From CAVQHY01 sp963712465 (GTDB taxonomy: Bacteria > Actinomycetota > Thermoleophilia > Gaiellales > Gaiellaceae), in assembly GCA_963712465.1 (NCBI GenBank), contig CAVQHY010000006.1, forward strand, positions 1-64,000: a DNA stretch of 64,000 nt, in the 5' to 3' direction. Numbering within the stretch: position 1 is the stretch's first letter; each line of letters begins with the position of its first letter. The translations under genes were made by a program, and so were the position numbers. Positions 41,988 to 50,237 of the stretch are shown in pieces. The notes below the pieces were generated by a model. That model was not told where the DNA came from. It saw nothing but the letters and a program-made list of their open reading frames with translations, and searched no databases.

Positions 41988-42389
41988 ATGTCCCGCCGAC
42001 TGTTCGCCTTGCTTGCGATGCTCGCTGTGGCAGCAGTCGCAGGCGGCGGGTGTGGCGGGAGCGACGACGGCGAAAGCGGCGACGCCACGCCGCCGGTCGC
42101 GGACACTGCCGTTGCCGGCGGGGGCGAAACCCCCGCCGAGCCCGGGGGCGACGCTTCCGCAGGCAAGGCGGTCTTCGCGGAGGCGGGCTGTGGGAACTGC
42201 CACACACTGGCGGACGCGGGATCCAGCGGCACCGTCGGGCCGAACCTCGACGACCTCGGCTCCTCCTTCGAGACGGTGAAGAGCCAGGTCGAAAACGGCG
42301 GCGGCGGCATGCCGGCCTTCAAGGGCGAGCTCTCCGCACAGCAGATCGCCGACGTCGCAGCCTACGTCTCGTCGGTCGCCGGCTCGTAA
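41988..42389 (+). CDS. Lipoprotein cytochrome c (class I)
   Basis: Protein of 133 residues. Signal peptide with lipobox AGGGC (Cys22), a Pro/Gly-rich linker, then one heme domain: CGNCH with Cys68, Cys71 and His72, and Met108 in GGMPAF as the likely distal ligand. A small membrane-tethered electron carrier outside the cell membrane, which needs the Ccm system encoded at 17.3-19.4 kb. ATG start with a purine-rich GGAGAG upstream. tRNA-Ile follows on the other strand. Confidence 0.92.
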   Translation: MSRRLFALLAMLAVAAVAGGGCGGSDDGESGDATPPVADTAVAGGGETPAEPGGDASAGKAVFAEAGCGNCHTLADAGSSGTVGPNLDDLGSSFETVKSQVENGGGGMPAFKGELSAQQIADVAAYVSSVAGS

Positions 42390-42404
42390 CCGGGTGTGCC
42401 GAGG

Positions 42405-42478
<74 letters not shown>

Positions 42479-42490
42479 GCGCGGTCGAGG

Positions 42491-42496
42491 ATTGTA
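42491..42496 (-). promoter_or_regulatory. -10 element for tRNA-Ile
   Basis: TACAAT on the minus strand, one mismatch from TATAAT, 12 nt upstream of the tRNA 5' end and just past the parB stop. A matching -35 was not found. Confidence 0.5.
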
Positions 42497-42506
42497 GCCG
42501 CGGGAA

Positions 42507-43466
42507 TCAATCCGGGTACGGCAGCCCGTGCCCGCGGGCAGGCGTCGCCCGGGCTCCCGTCACCGCGGCCTCGAGCGACTCGGCGATCTCCTCGAGCTCG
42601 GTGTCCGACGCAAACCGGATCTCGATCCTTCCGTTCGCGACGCGGACCCCGGCGCCCGTGAGGCGCTCGGCAGCGAGCTTCACGCGGTCGGCCAGGGCAG
42701 GGTCGTGAGTGGCGGTTCGTCTCGGCTTCGTCCGTGCGCCCGACCAGCGTGCGGCGCGCTCCGCGGCGCGCACCGAGAGCCCCTGGCGAACGATCCGGCG
42801 GGCGAGGCGACGGCGCTCCTCGTGGTCGGGGACGGAGAGGACGGCGCGGGCGTGTCCCTCGGTGAGGTCGCCGCGCTCGAGCATCGAGAGCACGTCGTCG
42901 GGTAGCTCGAGCAGGCGAAGTCGGTTCGACACGGTCGGCTTCGACCGGGCCACCCGCTCGGAAACATCGCCGAGGGAGAGGTCGAACTCGTCCATCAGCG
43001 CCGCGTACGCGCGCGCCTCCTCGATCGGGTTGAGATCCTCCCTGGCCACGTTCTCGACCAGCGCGAGCAGCAGGGTCTCGCGTTCGCCGGTCTCGCGCAC
43101 GATCGCCGGCACGGTTGCGAGCCCGGCTGCCCGCGCGGCGCGCAGACGCCGCTCTCCGGCAACGAGCTCGTAACTTCCAGGGCCGGACGGGCGGACGAGC
43201 AGCGGCTGGACGACGCCTTCGACCCGAACGGACTCGGTCAGACCGGCAAGGCTGTCGGAGTCGAAATGACGTCGCGGTTGTCTTGCGTTGGCCCGGATCG
43301 ACCCGATCGGAAGCTGGACGAGCTCGGCGGGCGGCGGCGCTCCTCCGAGCAGCACCTCGAGGCCCCGGCCGAGGCCGCGGCGCGACGCAGGCGCGGGTAG
43401 GTCCTGGCGAACCTCGGTGGGATCAACCGGGGTGGCGCCGGAATCAGAGACGGTCGATGAGCTCAT
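42507..43466 (-). CDS. parB: Chromosome-partitioning protein ParB
   Basis: DNA-binding CTPase of 319 residues. After a variable tail with RRGLGRGLEVLL comes the ParB/Srx domain with GVVQPLLVRP and the CTP-binding GERRLRAARAAG. ALVENVAREDLNPIEEARAY is the next conserved box, followed by a helix-turn-helix (DVSERVARSKPTVSNRLRLL) and a C-terminal dimer domain. Binds parS and loads onto origin DNA. ATG 43466 overlaps parA by 23 nt. I found no perfect parS in the window. Confidence 0.95.
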   Translation of the reverse strand: MSSSTVSDSGATPVDPTEVRQDLPAPASRRGLGRGLEVLLGGAPPPAELVQLPIGSIRANARQPRRHFDSDSLAGLTESVRVEGVVQPLLVRPSGPGSYELVAGERRLRAARAAGLATVPAIVRETGERETLLLALVENVAREDLNPIEEARAYAALMDEFDLSLGDVSERVARSKPTVSNRLRLLELPDDVLSMLERGDLTEGHARAVLSVPDHEERRRLARRIVRQGLSVRAAERAARWSGARTKPRRTATHDPALADRVKLAAERLTGAGVRVANGRIEIRFASDTELEEIAESLEAAVTGARATPARGHGLPYPD

Positions 43467-44199
43467 GCGCAACCCTGTAGTAGGCGTCCGCCCCGGCCGA
43501 ATGCGGGTCGTACGCGATGATCGGGAGCCCGTGGCTCGGCGCCTCGGCAAGACGCACGCTCCGCGGGACGACCGCTTCGAAGACGAGCTCGCCGAAGCTC
43601 CGTCGCACTTCGGCCGCGACATCGGCGGCGAGACGGGTCCGCCGGTCGGCCATGGTCAGGAGCATTCCGGCAACGGCGAGCCGGGTGTTGAGCCTGGTCC
43701 GGACGAGCTCGATCGAGTGCAGCAGCTGGGCGAGCCCCTCGAGCGCGTAGTACTCGCACTGAACCGGAACGAGCACGCTGTCGGCCGCCGCCAGCGCGTT
43801 GACCGTGAGCGGGCCGAGCGACGGCGGGCAGTCGACGAACACGAACGCGTACTCCTCACGCGAGCGGGCAAGGGGGGAGGTGAGGTACGCCTCGCCGTCC
43901 TCGTGACGGGCGAGCTCGACTGCCGCGCCCGCGAGCTCGGGCCGGGACGGCACGAGATCGAGGTTGGGAAAGCGGGTGCGATGGGTCAGTTCCGCGACGG
44001 GCACGCCGTCGAGCAGGTCGTACGAGGACGTTCCGTTGGCACGCTCCCCGAGCCCCGACGTCGCGTTCGCCTGCGGATCGAGGTCGACGACGAGTGTCCG
44101 CTCGCCGGCCTGCGCGATGCAGGCGGCGAGATTGACGGCGGTCGTCGTCTTGCCGACGCCGCCCTTCTGGTTCGCAACCGCGAGAATGCGCCCGGGCAT
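43444..44199 (-). CDS. parA: Chromosome-partitioning ATPase ParA (Soj)
   Basis: Protein of 251 residues with deviant Walker A KGGVGKTT near the N-terminus (12-19). LVVDLDPQANAT is the switch region, and VDCPPSLG the Walker B equivalent. Works with ParB to move newly copied origins. ATG start. It follows rsmG by 13 nt and overlaps parB, so rsmG-parA-parB form one transcript on the replichore leading away from the origin. Confidence 0.95.
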   Translation of the reverse strand: MPGRILAVANQKGGVGKTTTAVNLAACIAQAGERTLVVDLDPQANATSGLGERANGTSSYDLLDGVPVAELTHRTRFPNLDLVPSRPELAGAAVELARHEDGEAYLTSPLARSREEYAFVFVDCPPSLGPLTVNALAAADSVLVPVQCEYYALEGLAQLLHSIELVRTRLNTRLAVAGMLLTMADRRTRLAADVAAEVRRSFGELVFEAVVPRSVRLAEAPSHGLPIIAYDPHSAGADAYYRVAHELIDRL

Positions 44200-44212
44200 G
44201 CGCCTAGGCTAG

Positions 44213-44857
44213 TCAGGCGAGAGGACGTTTCCTTGCGATTCCGGGCTTCCGGGGGAAGCGGGAAGGCGTCGGGTCGAGCTTCTCGGTGACGACGAGCCAC
44301 CGATCGCCGGCCCCCTCGACAGGCACTGCCCGCGGTGAAGAGCCGCCGATTCGCGACGCGACGGTGTCCAGCCGCGCGAGCTCCGGCGTCCCCGTGTAGA
44401 GCACTACGCGCCCTCCGGGCGCCGCGAGCGGCAGACACCATTCGAGCGCAACCGGAGGCGGCGCGAGAGCCCGCGCGAGCACGGTTCCGTACGCATCCCG
44501 GCCCGCGGCGGCCGCGAGCTCCTCCGCTCGTGCACGCACGACGGTGACGTTCGGAAGCCCGCTGGTGATGCTCCGCAGGAAGTCGCACTTGCGACTCGCC
44601 GGCTCCACGAGGTCGACTCGCAGATTGGGTCGTGCGACGGCGAGCGGGATCCCGGGCGAGCCGCCGCCCGAGCCGACGTCCGCGACGGGGCCCGACTCGA
44701 CGAGCGGAGCTCCCATGAGAGCGTCCTCGACGTGAAGGCGCCAGGCTTCCTCACGATCCTCGACCGCAGTGAGGCCGGGTGTCGAGAGGAGAGCGTCGAT
44801 CCAGGCTTCGAGCCGCGGGTCCCACCCGCCCGGATCCCGGCTAGAGGCTCGAGTCAC
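44213..44857 (-). CDS. rsmG: 16S rRNA 7-methylguanosine methyltransferase RsmG
   Basis: Protein of 214 residues. VADVGSGGGSPGIPLAVARP is the SAM-binding loop, VDLVEPASRKCDFLR the acidic strand 2, and VVRARAEEL follows. Methylates N7 of G527 in 16S rRNA; loss gives low-level streptomycin resistance. GTG at 44857 lies inside the jag 3' end (17-nt overlap). Position between jag and parA is standard near dnaA. Confidence 0.93.
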   Translation of the reverse strand: MTRASSRDPGGWDPRLEAWIDALLSTPGLTAVEDREEAWRLHVEDALMGAPLVESGPVADVGSGGGSPGIPLAVARPNLRVDLVEPASRKCDFLRSITSGLPNVTVVRARAEELAAAAGRDAYGTVLARALAPPPVALEWCLPLAAPGGRVVLYTGTPELARLDTVASRIGGSSPRAVPVEGAGDRWLVVTEKLDPTPSRFPRKPGIARKRPLA

Positions 44858-45560
44858 GCACGGACGGGCTCACGACGACGAAGCGGTTCGGTTCCGTGCC
44901 GTCGCTCGTCGTCTCGAGCCCGGGCCGGTCGCTGAGATGGACGTGGACGATCTTCCGCTCGACCGAGCTCATCGGTTCCAGCGCGACCGGCCGGCCTGTC
45001 GCGAGCGCTTGCTCCGCCGCCCGCTCCGCCGCCCGTTCGAGCGTTCCCTGCCGCCGAGCGCGATAGCCGGCCGCGTCCACGGTGGCCGGGCGAGTCTCCT
45101 CGGAGCGGTGGAGAACGGCGTTCGCGAGGTACTGGACGGCGTCGATCGTCTGTCCTCGCTTTCCGATCACCAGCCCGAGATCGGGCCCCGTGAGATTCGC
45201 GCTGATGCTCTGGTCGTCCTCGTCAATCGTCACGAACGCCGACACGCCGAGCGCGTTGCACACATGCTCGAGCAGCGCGCGCACCCGGGCGGCGGCCGCG
45301 CTCTCGTCGAGCGTCGCCGTGGCAGAGTCGTGCCGGGCCGGCGTGAGAGCCGCGGGGGGCGGCGCCTCCGCGAGCCTCGCCACGACCCGGGCCGGCACCT
45401 GCCCCACGCCGAGAAGCCCGCGCTCGCCCTCCGAGACGACGACCAGGTCGACGGCGTCCCGGTCGAGGCCGGGAAAGCGGCGCTCGAGCTCCCGCAAGGC
45501 AGACCATTTCGCCTCGCCGACGGTCTCCCCCGTCGCCTCGACCTCGAGCTCGCCGGTCAT
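44841..45560 (-). CDS. jag: Jag/KhpB-like RNA-binding protein (Jag_N, KH, R3H)
   Basis: Protein of 239 residues. The N-terminal Jag_N domain has VEATGETVGEAKWSALRELE; the KH-like domain has GPDLGLVIGKRGQTIDAVQYL, a GxxG-type loop. The R3H end is recognisable in RRQGTLERAAERAAEQAL and ERKIVHVHLSD. Binds RNA and influences cell wall and elongation in other bacteria. ATG overlaps the yidC stop (ATGA), so it is coupled to the membrane insertase. Confidence 0.92.
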   Translation of the reverse strand: MTGELEVEATGETVGEAKWSALRELERRFPGLDRDAVDLVVVSEGERGLLGVGQVPARVVARLAEAPPPAALTPARHDSATATLDESAAAARVRALLEHVCNALGVSAFVTIDEDDQSISANLTGPDLGLVIGKRGQTIDAVQYLANAVLHRSEETRPATVDAAGYRARRQGTLERAAERAAEQALATGRPVALEPMSSVERKIVHVHLSDRPGLETTSDGTEPNRFVVVSPSVRDSSL

Positions 45561-46420
45561 CGCTTCCGGCCGGCTTGCGGGCCCTTCTTCTTGCGACGCC
45601 GCACCTGGCCGGGCTGTCCGGACGAGCGGGCGGTCGCTGTCGGGCTGGGCTTGGGCGCCGGCGCCGGAGCCGTGGAGCCGTTGCCGGCATTGCCGTCGTC
45701 CTGCGGCTTGGGAGGCGTCCTGGACGACTTCTTCTCGGGCGGCTTGGGCCGCGGCGCGAACCGGCGGGTCACCAGGCCCTGCCCGACCGTCCAGAGGTTG
45801 GTCGTCGTCCAGTAGAGCATGAGACCGATCGGGAAGTTGATGATGAAGAACACGAAGACGATCGGCAGCCCCATCAGGAGGTAGCGCTGGTTTTTGTCCA
45901 TCGTCGCCGACATGAAGTAGCTCGACGACACCTGGCTGACGACGTAGACGACCAGCAGGAGCCAGCCGGACCAGTGGCTCGAGATCGAGTCGGTGATGTT
46001 CGGGACGACGTTGAGCCAGCCGAGGTCCGAGTCCGGATACTTGGGAAAGACGTTCTTCTCGAAGCCCTTGAGGGTGTAGAAGAGCGAGATGAAGATCGGG
46101 ATCTGGATCAGGATCGGGAGGCACGAGGCCGCCGGATTGACCTTGTTCTCCCGGTAGAACTTCATGATCTCTTCCTGCTGGCGCTGCTTGTCCCCCTTGT
46201 ACTTCTGCTGAATCGCCTTCAGCTCCGGCGCGTGCGCCTGGAGCTTTTGCATCGAGCGGATCTGCTTGACGGTAAGCGGGAGGATCACGATCCGCACCAT
46301 CAGCGTCAGCGCGATGATCGACCACGCCCAGGTAAGGCCAACACTCGCGTGCAGCCACTCGAGGATCGCCGTGAGCGGCTTCTCGATCGGCTCGAGGAGC
46401 GCGAGAGGGAGGAGCTCCAT
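45557..46420 (-). CDS. yidC: Membrane protein insertase YidC
   Basis: Protein of 287 residues with five membrane segments, the Gram-positive-type short form. LMVRIVILPLTVKQIRSMQKLQ carries the conserved Arg of the hydrophilic groove. NPAASCLPILIQIPIFISLF follows, then LPIVFVFFIINFPIGLMLYWTTTNLW. The C-terminal tail is rich in Pro, Lys and Arg and may contact the ribosome. Unlike many actinobacterial YidC proteins, no lipobox is seen. ATG shares one base with the yidD stop (TGATG). Confidence 0.95.
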   Translation of the reverse strand: MELLPLALLEPIEKPLTAILEWLHASVGLTWAWSIIALTLMVRIVILPLTVKQIRSMQKLQAHAPELKAIQQKYKGDKQRQQEEIMKFYRENKVNPAASCLPILIQIPIFISLFYTLKGFEKNVFPKYPDSDLGWLNVVPNITDSISSHWSGWLLLVVYVVSQVSSSYFMSATMDKNQRYLLMGLPIVFVFFIINFPIGLMLYWTTTNLWTVGQGLVTRRFAPRPKPPEKKSSRTPPKPQDDGNAGNGSTAPAPAPKPSPTATARSSGQPGQVRRRKKKGPQAGRKR

Positions 46421-46680
46421 CAGACCGGCCCGTCCGTGGCCCGCCGGTCACGGTGGGCGAAGAGCTGCTGGTCGTGCGGGTAATCGACGCCGCCATGGCT
46501 CCACGGGTTGCACCGGGCGAGCCTCCACATCGCGAGGGTGCCGCCGCGGATGACGCCGAACTCCCGAATCGCATCGGCGGCGTAGCGCGAGCACGAGGGG
46601 TGGTACTTGCAGCGCGGCCCGAGGAGTGGGCTCACGAGCACCTGGTAGCCGCGAATGAGCAGGAGGGAAGCGGTCCTCAC
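46420..46680 (-). CDS. yidD: Membrane protein insertion efficiency factor YidD
   Basis: Eighty-six residues with the family core GYQVLVSPLLGPRCKYHPSCSRYAADAI and GTLAMWRLARCNPWSHGGVDYP. Conserved Cys residues lie in CKYHPSC and RCNPW. Peripheral membrane protein that helps YidC. The GTG overlaps the rnpA stop (GTGA). Confidence 0.95.
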   Translation of the reverse strand: MRTASLLLIRGYQVLVSPLLGPRCKYHPSCSRYAADAIREFGVIRGGTLAMWRLARCNPWSHGGVDYPHDQQLFAHRDRRATDGPV

Positions 46681-47084
46681 GCCGGCAGCCGCTCCGTTCC
46701 CACTCCGGCGACGGTCGCAGGCGCGGCTTGCCTGGACGCGAGCTCGAAGACCTCGTCTACCCGCTCGACAAGCCAGTCGAAACCGTGCCCGTCGGCAGCG
46801 TCGGCCAGCGCGGGTCGCACGATCAGGACGTAGTCCCGCTCGGCCGGAACCCTCGCCTGGAGCAGATCGAAGCAGGCGCGCAACTGCCGTTTGATCCGGT
46901 TGCGCACTGCGGCACCACCGACCTGACGCGAGACAGCGAGGCCGAGCCGTGGATCCACACCCTTTGCGTCGTCGCCGGGCCGGACGAACTCGTACAGCGT
47001 CAGATAGCGCGTCGAGACGGAGCGGCCGTTTCGGTAGACGGCCTCGAAGTCCCGCGAACGGGAGAGTCGGTTCCGCCGGTTCAT
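46677..47084 (-). CDS. rnpA: Ribonuclease P protein component
   Basis: Protein of 135 residues. The RNR signature is AAVRNRIKRQLRACF, and the N-terminal RLSRSRDFEAVYRNGRSVS and LGLAVSRQVGGA are typical. It binds the RNase P RNA, which is not in this window. ATG start, 19 nt after rpmH. The C-terminal 30 residues (from ELASRQAAP) are an unconserved tail. Confidence 0.95.
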   Translation of the reverse strand: MNRRNRLSRSRDFEAVYRNGRSVSTRYLTLYEFVRPGDDAKGVDPRLGLAVSRQVGGAAVRNRIKRQLRACFDLLQARVPAERDYVLIVRPALADAADGHGFDWLVERVDEVFELASRQAAPATVAGVGTERLPA

Positions 47085-47103
47085 GGTCGTGCGCGCGAGC
47101 GTG

Positions 47104-47238
47104 TCAGGCCGACAGGCGCTTGCGTCCCTTCGCCCGACGGCGTTTCAGGATCGCGCGGCCCGGCCGGGTGGACATCCTTGCCCGGAAGCCGTGGCGGCGC
47201 TTCCGCCGCCGGACGTTCGGCTGGTAGGTTCGCTTCAC
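47104..47238 (-). CDS. rpmH: 50S ribosomal protein L34
   Basis: Forty-four residues, MKRTYQPNVRRRKRRHGF onward, ending KGRKRLSA: an almost invariant protein. GTG start. First gene of the minus-strand operon that leads away from the origin. Confidence 0.98.
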   Translation of the reverse strand: MKRTYQPNVRRRKRRHGFRARMSTRPGRAILKRRRAKGRKRLSA

Positions 47239-47278
47239 CTGGAGAAGACAACTGAGGTCGCCCGACGCGACGCGGCGC

Positions 47279-47284
47279 AGTATA
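47279..47284 (-). promoter_or_regulatory. -10 element of the rpmH operon
   Basis: TATACT on the minus strand, 40 nt before the rpmH start. A convincing -35 is not seen at 17-18 bp. It faces the origin spacer, so DnaA binding could affect it. Confidence 0.5.
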
Positions 47285-47341
47285 GATGAGGGGTCTCGCA
47301 GGTCGCTCCGGTGGTGTCTGCCAGCCGCTTCCGGCGAGCGG

Positions 47342-47450
47342 ATATCCACAGGCTGACGGGCCTGCCCGGAAGAGGCGGGGGCACTTTATCCACAGCCTGT
47401 GGCCACTCGTATCGAGATTAGGAAATCCCTGCAAAATAGTCCTAATTTAG
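47342..47450. other. oriC: Replication origin region (oriC): DnaA boxes and AT-rich stretch
   Basis: Between rpmH and dnaA lie a perfect DnaA box TTATCCACA (47386-47394), a one-mismatch box ATATCCACA (47342-47350) and CCACAGCCTGTGG, which also places CCACAGG on the other strand. Next to these is a 38-bp AT-rich stretch (47413-47450) in otherwise GC-rich DNA, a candidate unwinding element. It is bounded by the inverted repeat ATTAGGA (47417-47423)/TCCTAAT (47440-47446). Additional box-like sites lie between dnaA and dnaN. Confidence 0.85.
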
Positions 47451-47473
47451 CCTCCGCACCGCGTCTGGCGAAG

Positions 47474-47504
47474 TGTCCACACCACTCCTCGACGCTGCTA
47501 TGAT
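47474..47504 (+). promoter_or_regulatory. dnaA promoter with overlapping DnaA-box-like site
   Basis: TATGAT (47499-47504) is a good -10; 17 bp upstream, TCCACA (47476-47481) fits -35 and is itself part of TGTCCACA (47474-47481), a partial DnaA box. DnaA bound there would block its own promoter, the usual autoregulation. The GTG start at 47546 is preceded by GAGGAG. Confidence 0.6.
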
Positions 47505-47545
47505 CGCGCCCTCTCGAGGGTCAGGCGAGGAGCGGTACAGGCAGG

Positions 47546-48886
47546 GTGGAGCGTCCAATCGAGTTGAGCGCAGAGAGCCTCTGGACAGAGGTGTCGGCCC
47601 GGTTGAAGGACGCACTCAACGAAACCACCTACCGGACCTGGTTCGACGATGCCGGGGGCGGCGAGCTCCACGACGACGCCTTCGCGGTCACGGTTCCGAA
47701 CGACTTCACGCGCGAGTGGATCGAGGGGCATTTCCTGGGGCTGATCCAGGCAGCCGTACGCGACTCGCTCGGCCAGGATCGCGCGGTTCGCATCGTCGTG
47801 CGGGAGCTGGGGGCACCTGCCGAGGACACGCGGCACCGACCGGCTCTTCGGGCCCTGGACGGCCTCAACCCGAAGTACACGTTCGACCTCTTCGTCATCG
47901 GCTCGTCCAATCGCTTCGCCCACGCCGCGGCGCTCGCAGTGGCTGAGGCGCCTGCTCAGGCGTACAACCCGCTGTTCATCTACGGCGGCACGGGGCTCGG
48001 AAAGACGCATCTCCTGCAGGCTGTCGCGGCCTACGTCGCCGAGCACTCCCGGAACCTCTCGGCGCGGTACGTAACGAGCGAGACGTTCATGAACGACTTC
48101 ATCAACTCCCTCCGCGACAAGCGAATCGAGGGCTTCAAGCAGCGGTATCGCCACTACGACGTCCTGCTCGTCGACGACATCCAGTTCCTTGAGCACAAGG
48201 AGCGGATCCAGGAGGAGTTCTTCCACACCTTCAACACGCTCTACGAGGCGGGCCGCCAGATCGTCATCTCCTCGGACCGGCCGCCCCGAGATATCGCGAC
48301 GCTCGAGGCACGCCTACGGTCGCGGTTCGAGTGGGGCCTGATCACCGATATCCAGCCGCCCGACCTCGAGACGCGCATCGCGATTCTCCGCAAGAAGGTC
48401 AACACGGACGGGATCCACATCTCCGACCCCCAGGTCCTGACTACCGTGGCGAGCCGCGTGTCGACCAACATCCGCGAGCTCGAGGGTGCCCTGACCCGCG
48501 TGGTCGCGTTCTCCTCCTTGACGGGGCGGCCGCTCACGGTCGAGCTGACGGAGGAGGTGCTCAAGGACGTCTTCCCGCTCGGGGAAGCGCCTGAGATCTC
48601 GATCGAGCGGATCCAGGAGATCGTGACCGACCGCTTCGGGATCACCCTCCAGGAGCTCGTCAGCGAGCGCCGGTCGCAGTCACTCGTGTATCCGCGCCAG
48701 GTGGCGATGTACCTCTGTCGGCAACTCACCGACAGCTCGCTTCCGAAGATCGGCAAGAAGTTCGGCGGCCGAGACCACACGACGGTGATGTACGCGACCT
48801 CGAAAATCGAGAACCGCATCAAGGAGGACCGCAACGTCTACAACCTCGTCCAGGAGCTCACGGCCCGCATCAAGCAGGCCCGTTGA
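47546..48886 (+). CDS. dnaA: Chromosomal replication initiator protein DnaA
   Basis: Protein of 446 residues in four domains: I (1-90), a very short linker, AAA+ domain III with Walker A GGTGLGKT (147-154) and Walker B VLLVDDIQ (206-213), and domain IV with the signature GGRDHTTVMYA (407-417). Domain II is almost absent, giving a shorter protein than in Streptomyces or Mycobacterium. Binds the boxes at 47342-47394 and opens the AT-rich stretch. GTG start. Confidence 0.98.
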   Translation: MERPIELSAESLWTEVSARLKDALNETTYRTWFDDAGGGELHDDAFAVTVPNDFTREWIEGHFLGLIQAAVRDSLGQDRAVRIVVRELGAPAEDTRHRPALRALDGLNPKYTFDLFVIGSSNRFAHAAALAVAEAPAQAYNPLFIYGGTGLGKTHLLQAVAAYVAEHSRNLSARYVTSETFMNDFINSLRDKRIEGFKQRYRHYDVLLVDDIQFLEHKERIQEEFFHTFNTLYEAGRQIVISSDRPPRDIATLEARLRSRFEWGLITDIQPPDLETRIAILRKKVNTDGIHISDPQVLTTVASRVSTNIRELEGALTRVVAFSSLTGRPLTVELTEEVLKDVFPLGEAPEISIERIQEIVTDRFGITLQELVSERRSQSLVYPRQVAMYLCRQLTDSSLPKIGKKFGGRDHTTVMYATSKIENRIKEDRNVYNLVQELTARIKQAR

Positions 48887-49063
48887 GAACGCCTGTGGAC
48901 ACGGCAGTCCCAACTGTGGGTTGTCTCCTCGAGGCCTGCGCGCTGTGAGCGACGGTCGGCTGTCCCCTCCCGTTCTCCACCGCCCAGTCGGCCTGGCCAG
49001 GCCGCTATCCGACGTCTTCCCCGATCTTCACACTGCCTATGACTACTACGAAGGATTCTCTTA
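48887..49063 (+). promoter_or_regulatory. dnaA-dnaN spacer with DnaA-box-like sites
   Basis: Holds TGTGGACA (48894-48901) and TGTGGGTT (48915-48922), reverse-orientation partial matches to the DnaA box. A moderately AT-richer stretch (about 49025-49063) leads into dnaN. It may be a second part of a bipartite origin or a regulator of dnaN. Confidence 0.45.
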
Positions 49064-50209
49064 ATGACGTCTGTCGATACCGTTCTCGACACCTCCGTGC
49101 GAATCACGTGTGACCGCGAAGAGCTCGCTGCCAAGCTTGGCATCGTCGGCCGCGGCGTGTCGTCGCGCACCACCGTCCAGATTCTCGGCGGCATCCTCCT
49201 GCGCTCGGGCCCCGACGGGCTCGTCCTTGCCGCGACCGACATGGAGATATCGCTGCGGGTCGGGCTCGACGCGCAGGCGGAGGGGCACGGAGCGCTGGTT
49301 GTTCCAGGCCGGCTCCTCGTCGACATCGTGCGTCTGCTCCCACTGGGCGAGGTCACGATCGAGCACCGCGCCGACGAGGGCATGGTCCATGTCTCGTGCG
49401 GTTCCGTGTCGTACGCCCTCCACACTTACAACGCCGAGGACTTCCCGCGCCTCCCCGAGATCGCCCGCGAGGCCTCGTTCGGGGTCGAGCGCGACGCGTT
49501 CCTCGACACGATTACGCGGGTGAGCCGCTCCGCGTCACGTGACGAGTCGAGACCGGTTCTGACCGGGATTCTCGTCCGGTTCGAAGGCGACAAGGTCGTG
49601 ATGGCGGCGACGGACTCCTATCGCCTGAGCGTCAAGGAGACCCAGCTGACGCGCGCGCCGGGACGCGAGGTGGAGGCCATCGTTCCCGCGCGAGCTCTCG
49701 CCGAGCTGCAGCGCGTGTGCCAGTCGTCGGAGGACGACACGCTCGAGATCGCCGTCCAGGACAACCAGGTCGTGTTCGGTGCTGCTGCCGAAGGCGTGTG
49801 GTTGACGGCCCGACGAATCGACGGACAGTTTCCGAACTACCGCCAGCTCCTCCCCGAGACGTTCGAGGCCGAGGTGCACCTTCCGCGCCAGGAGCTCCTC
49901 GATGTCGTCCGCCGGGCGCGGCTGATGGTGCAGCGAAACTCACCGCTGCGGATGCGCTTCGAGGAGGGCCAGCTCTCCGTCTCGGCGCAGACACAGGACG
50001 TCGGCGAGGTCAAGGAGGCGCTTCCGATCGCCTATGCGGGCGAGGTGCTCGAGATCGGCTTCAACGCAGAATTCCTTGCCGACGGCCTCGAGTCCGTGAT
50101 CGACGACACGGTGCGCCTGAAGCTGATCAGCCCGCTGCGGCCGGGAATGATCCTCGGGAAAGCGGACGATTTCGTGTATCTGATCATGCCGATCCGGCTC
50201 GCCGGGTAG
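49064..50209 (+). CDS. dnaN: DNA polymerase III beta subunit (sliding clamp)
   Basis: Protein of 381 residues, three clamp domains. It has GILLRSGPDGLVLAATDMEI, RPVLTGILVRFEGDKVVMAATDSYRLSV split over domain 2, and the C-terminal YLIMPIRLAG ending that forms the partner-binding pocket. Tethers polymerase to DNA. ATG start 177 nt after dnaA. It is followed by recF, dciA and gyrase genes in the common actinobacterial order. Confidence 0.97.
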   Translation: MTSVDTVLDTSVRITCDREELAAKLGIVGRGVSSRTTVQILGGILLRSGPDGLVLAATDMEISLRVGLDAQAEGHGALVVPGRLLVDIVRLLPLGEVTIEHRADEGMVHVSCGSVSYALHTYNAEDFPRLPEIAREASFGVERDAFLDTITRVSRSASRDESRPVLTGILVRFEGDKVVMAATDSYRLSVKETQLTRAPGREVEAIVPARALAELQRVCQSSEDDTLEIAVQDNQVVFGAAAEGVWLTARRIDGQFPNYRQLLPETFEAEVHLPRQELLDVVRRARLMVQRNSPLRMRFEEGQLSVSAQTQDVGEVKEALPIAYAGEVLEIGFNAEFLADGLESVIDDTVRLKLISPLRPGMILGKADDFVYLIMPIRLAG

Positions 50210-50237
50210 CGGGCCCGGGCGCGATCGGCTGCGGGGG

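Noticed and set aside
49533..49544. Palindrome CGTCACGTGACG inside dnaN as a parS site
   Set aside because: Only the central TCACGTGA matches parS; the outer bases needed by ParB differ, and it encodes conserved dnaN sequence.
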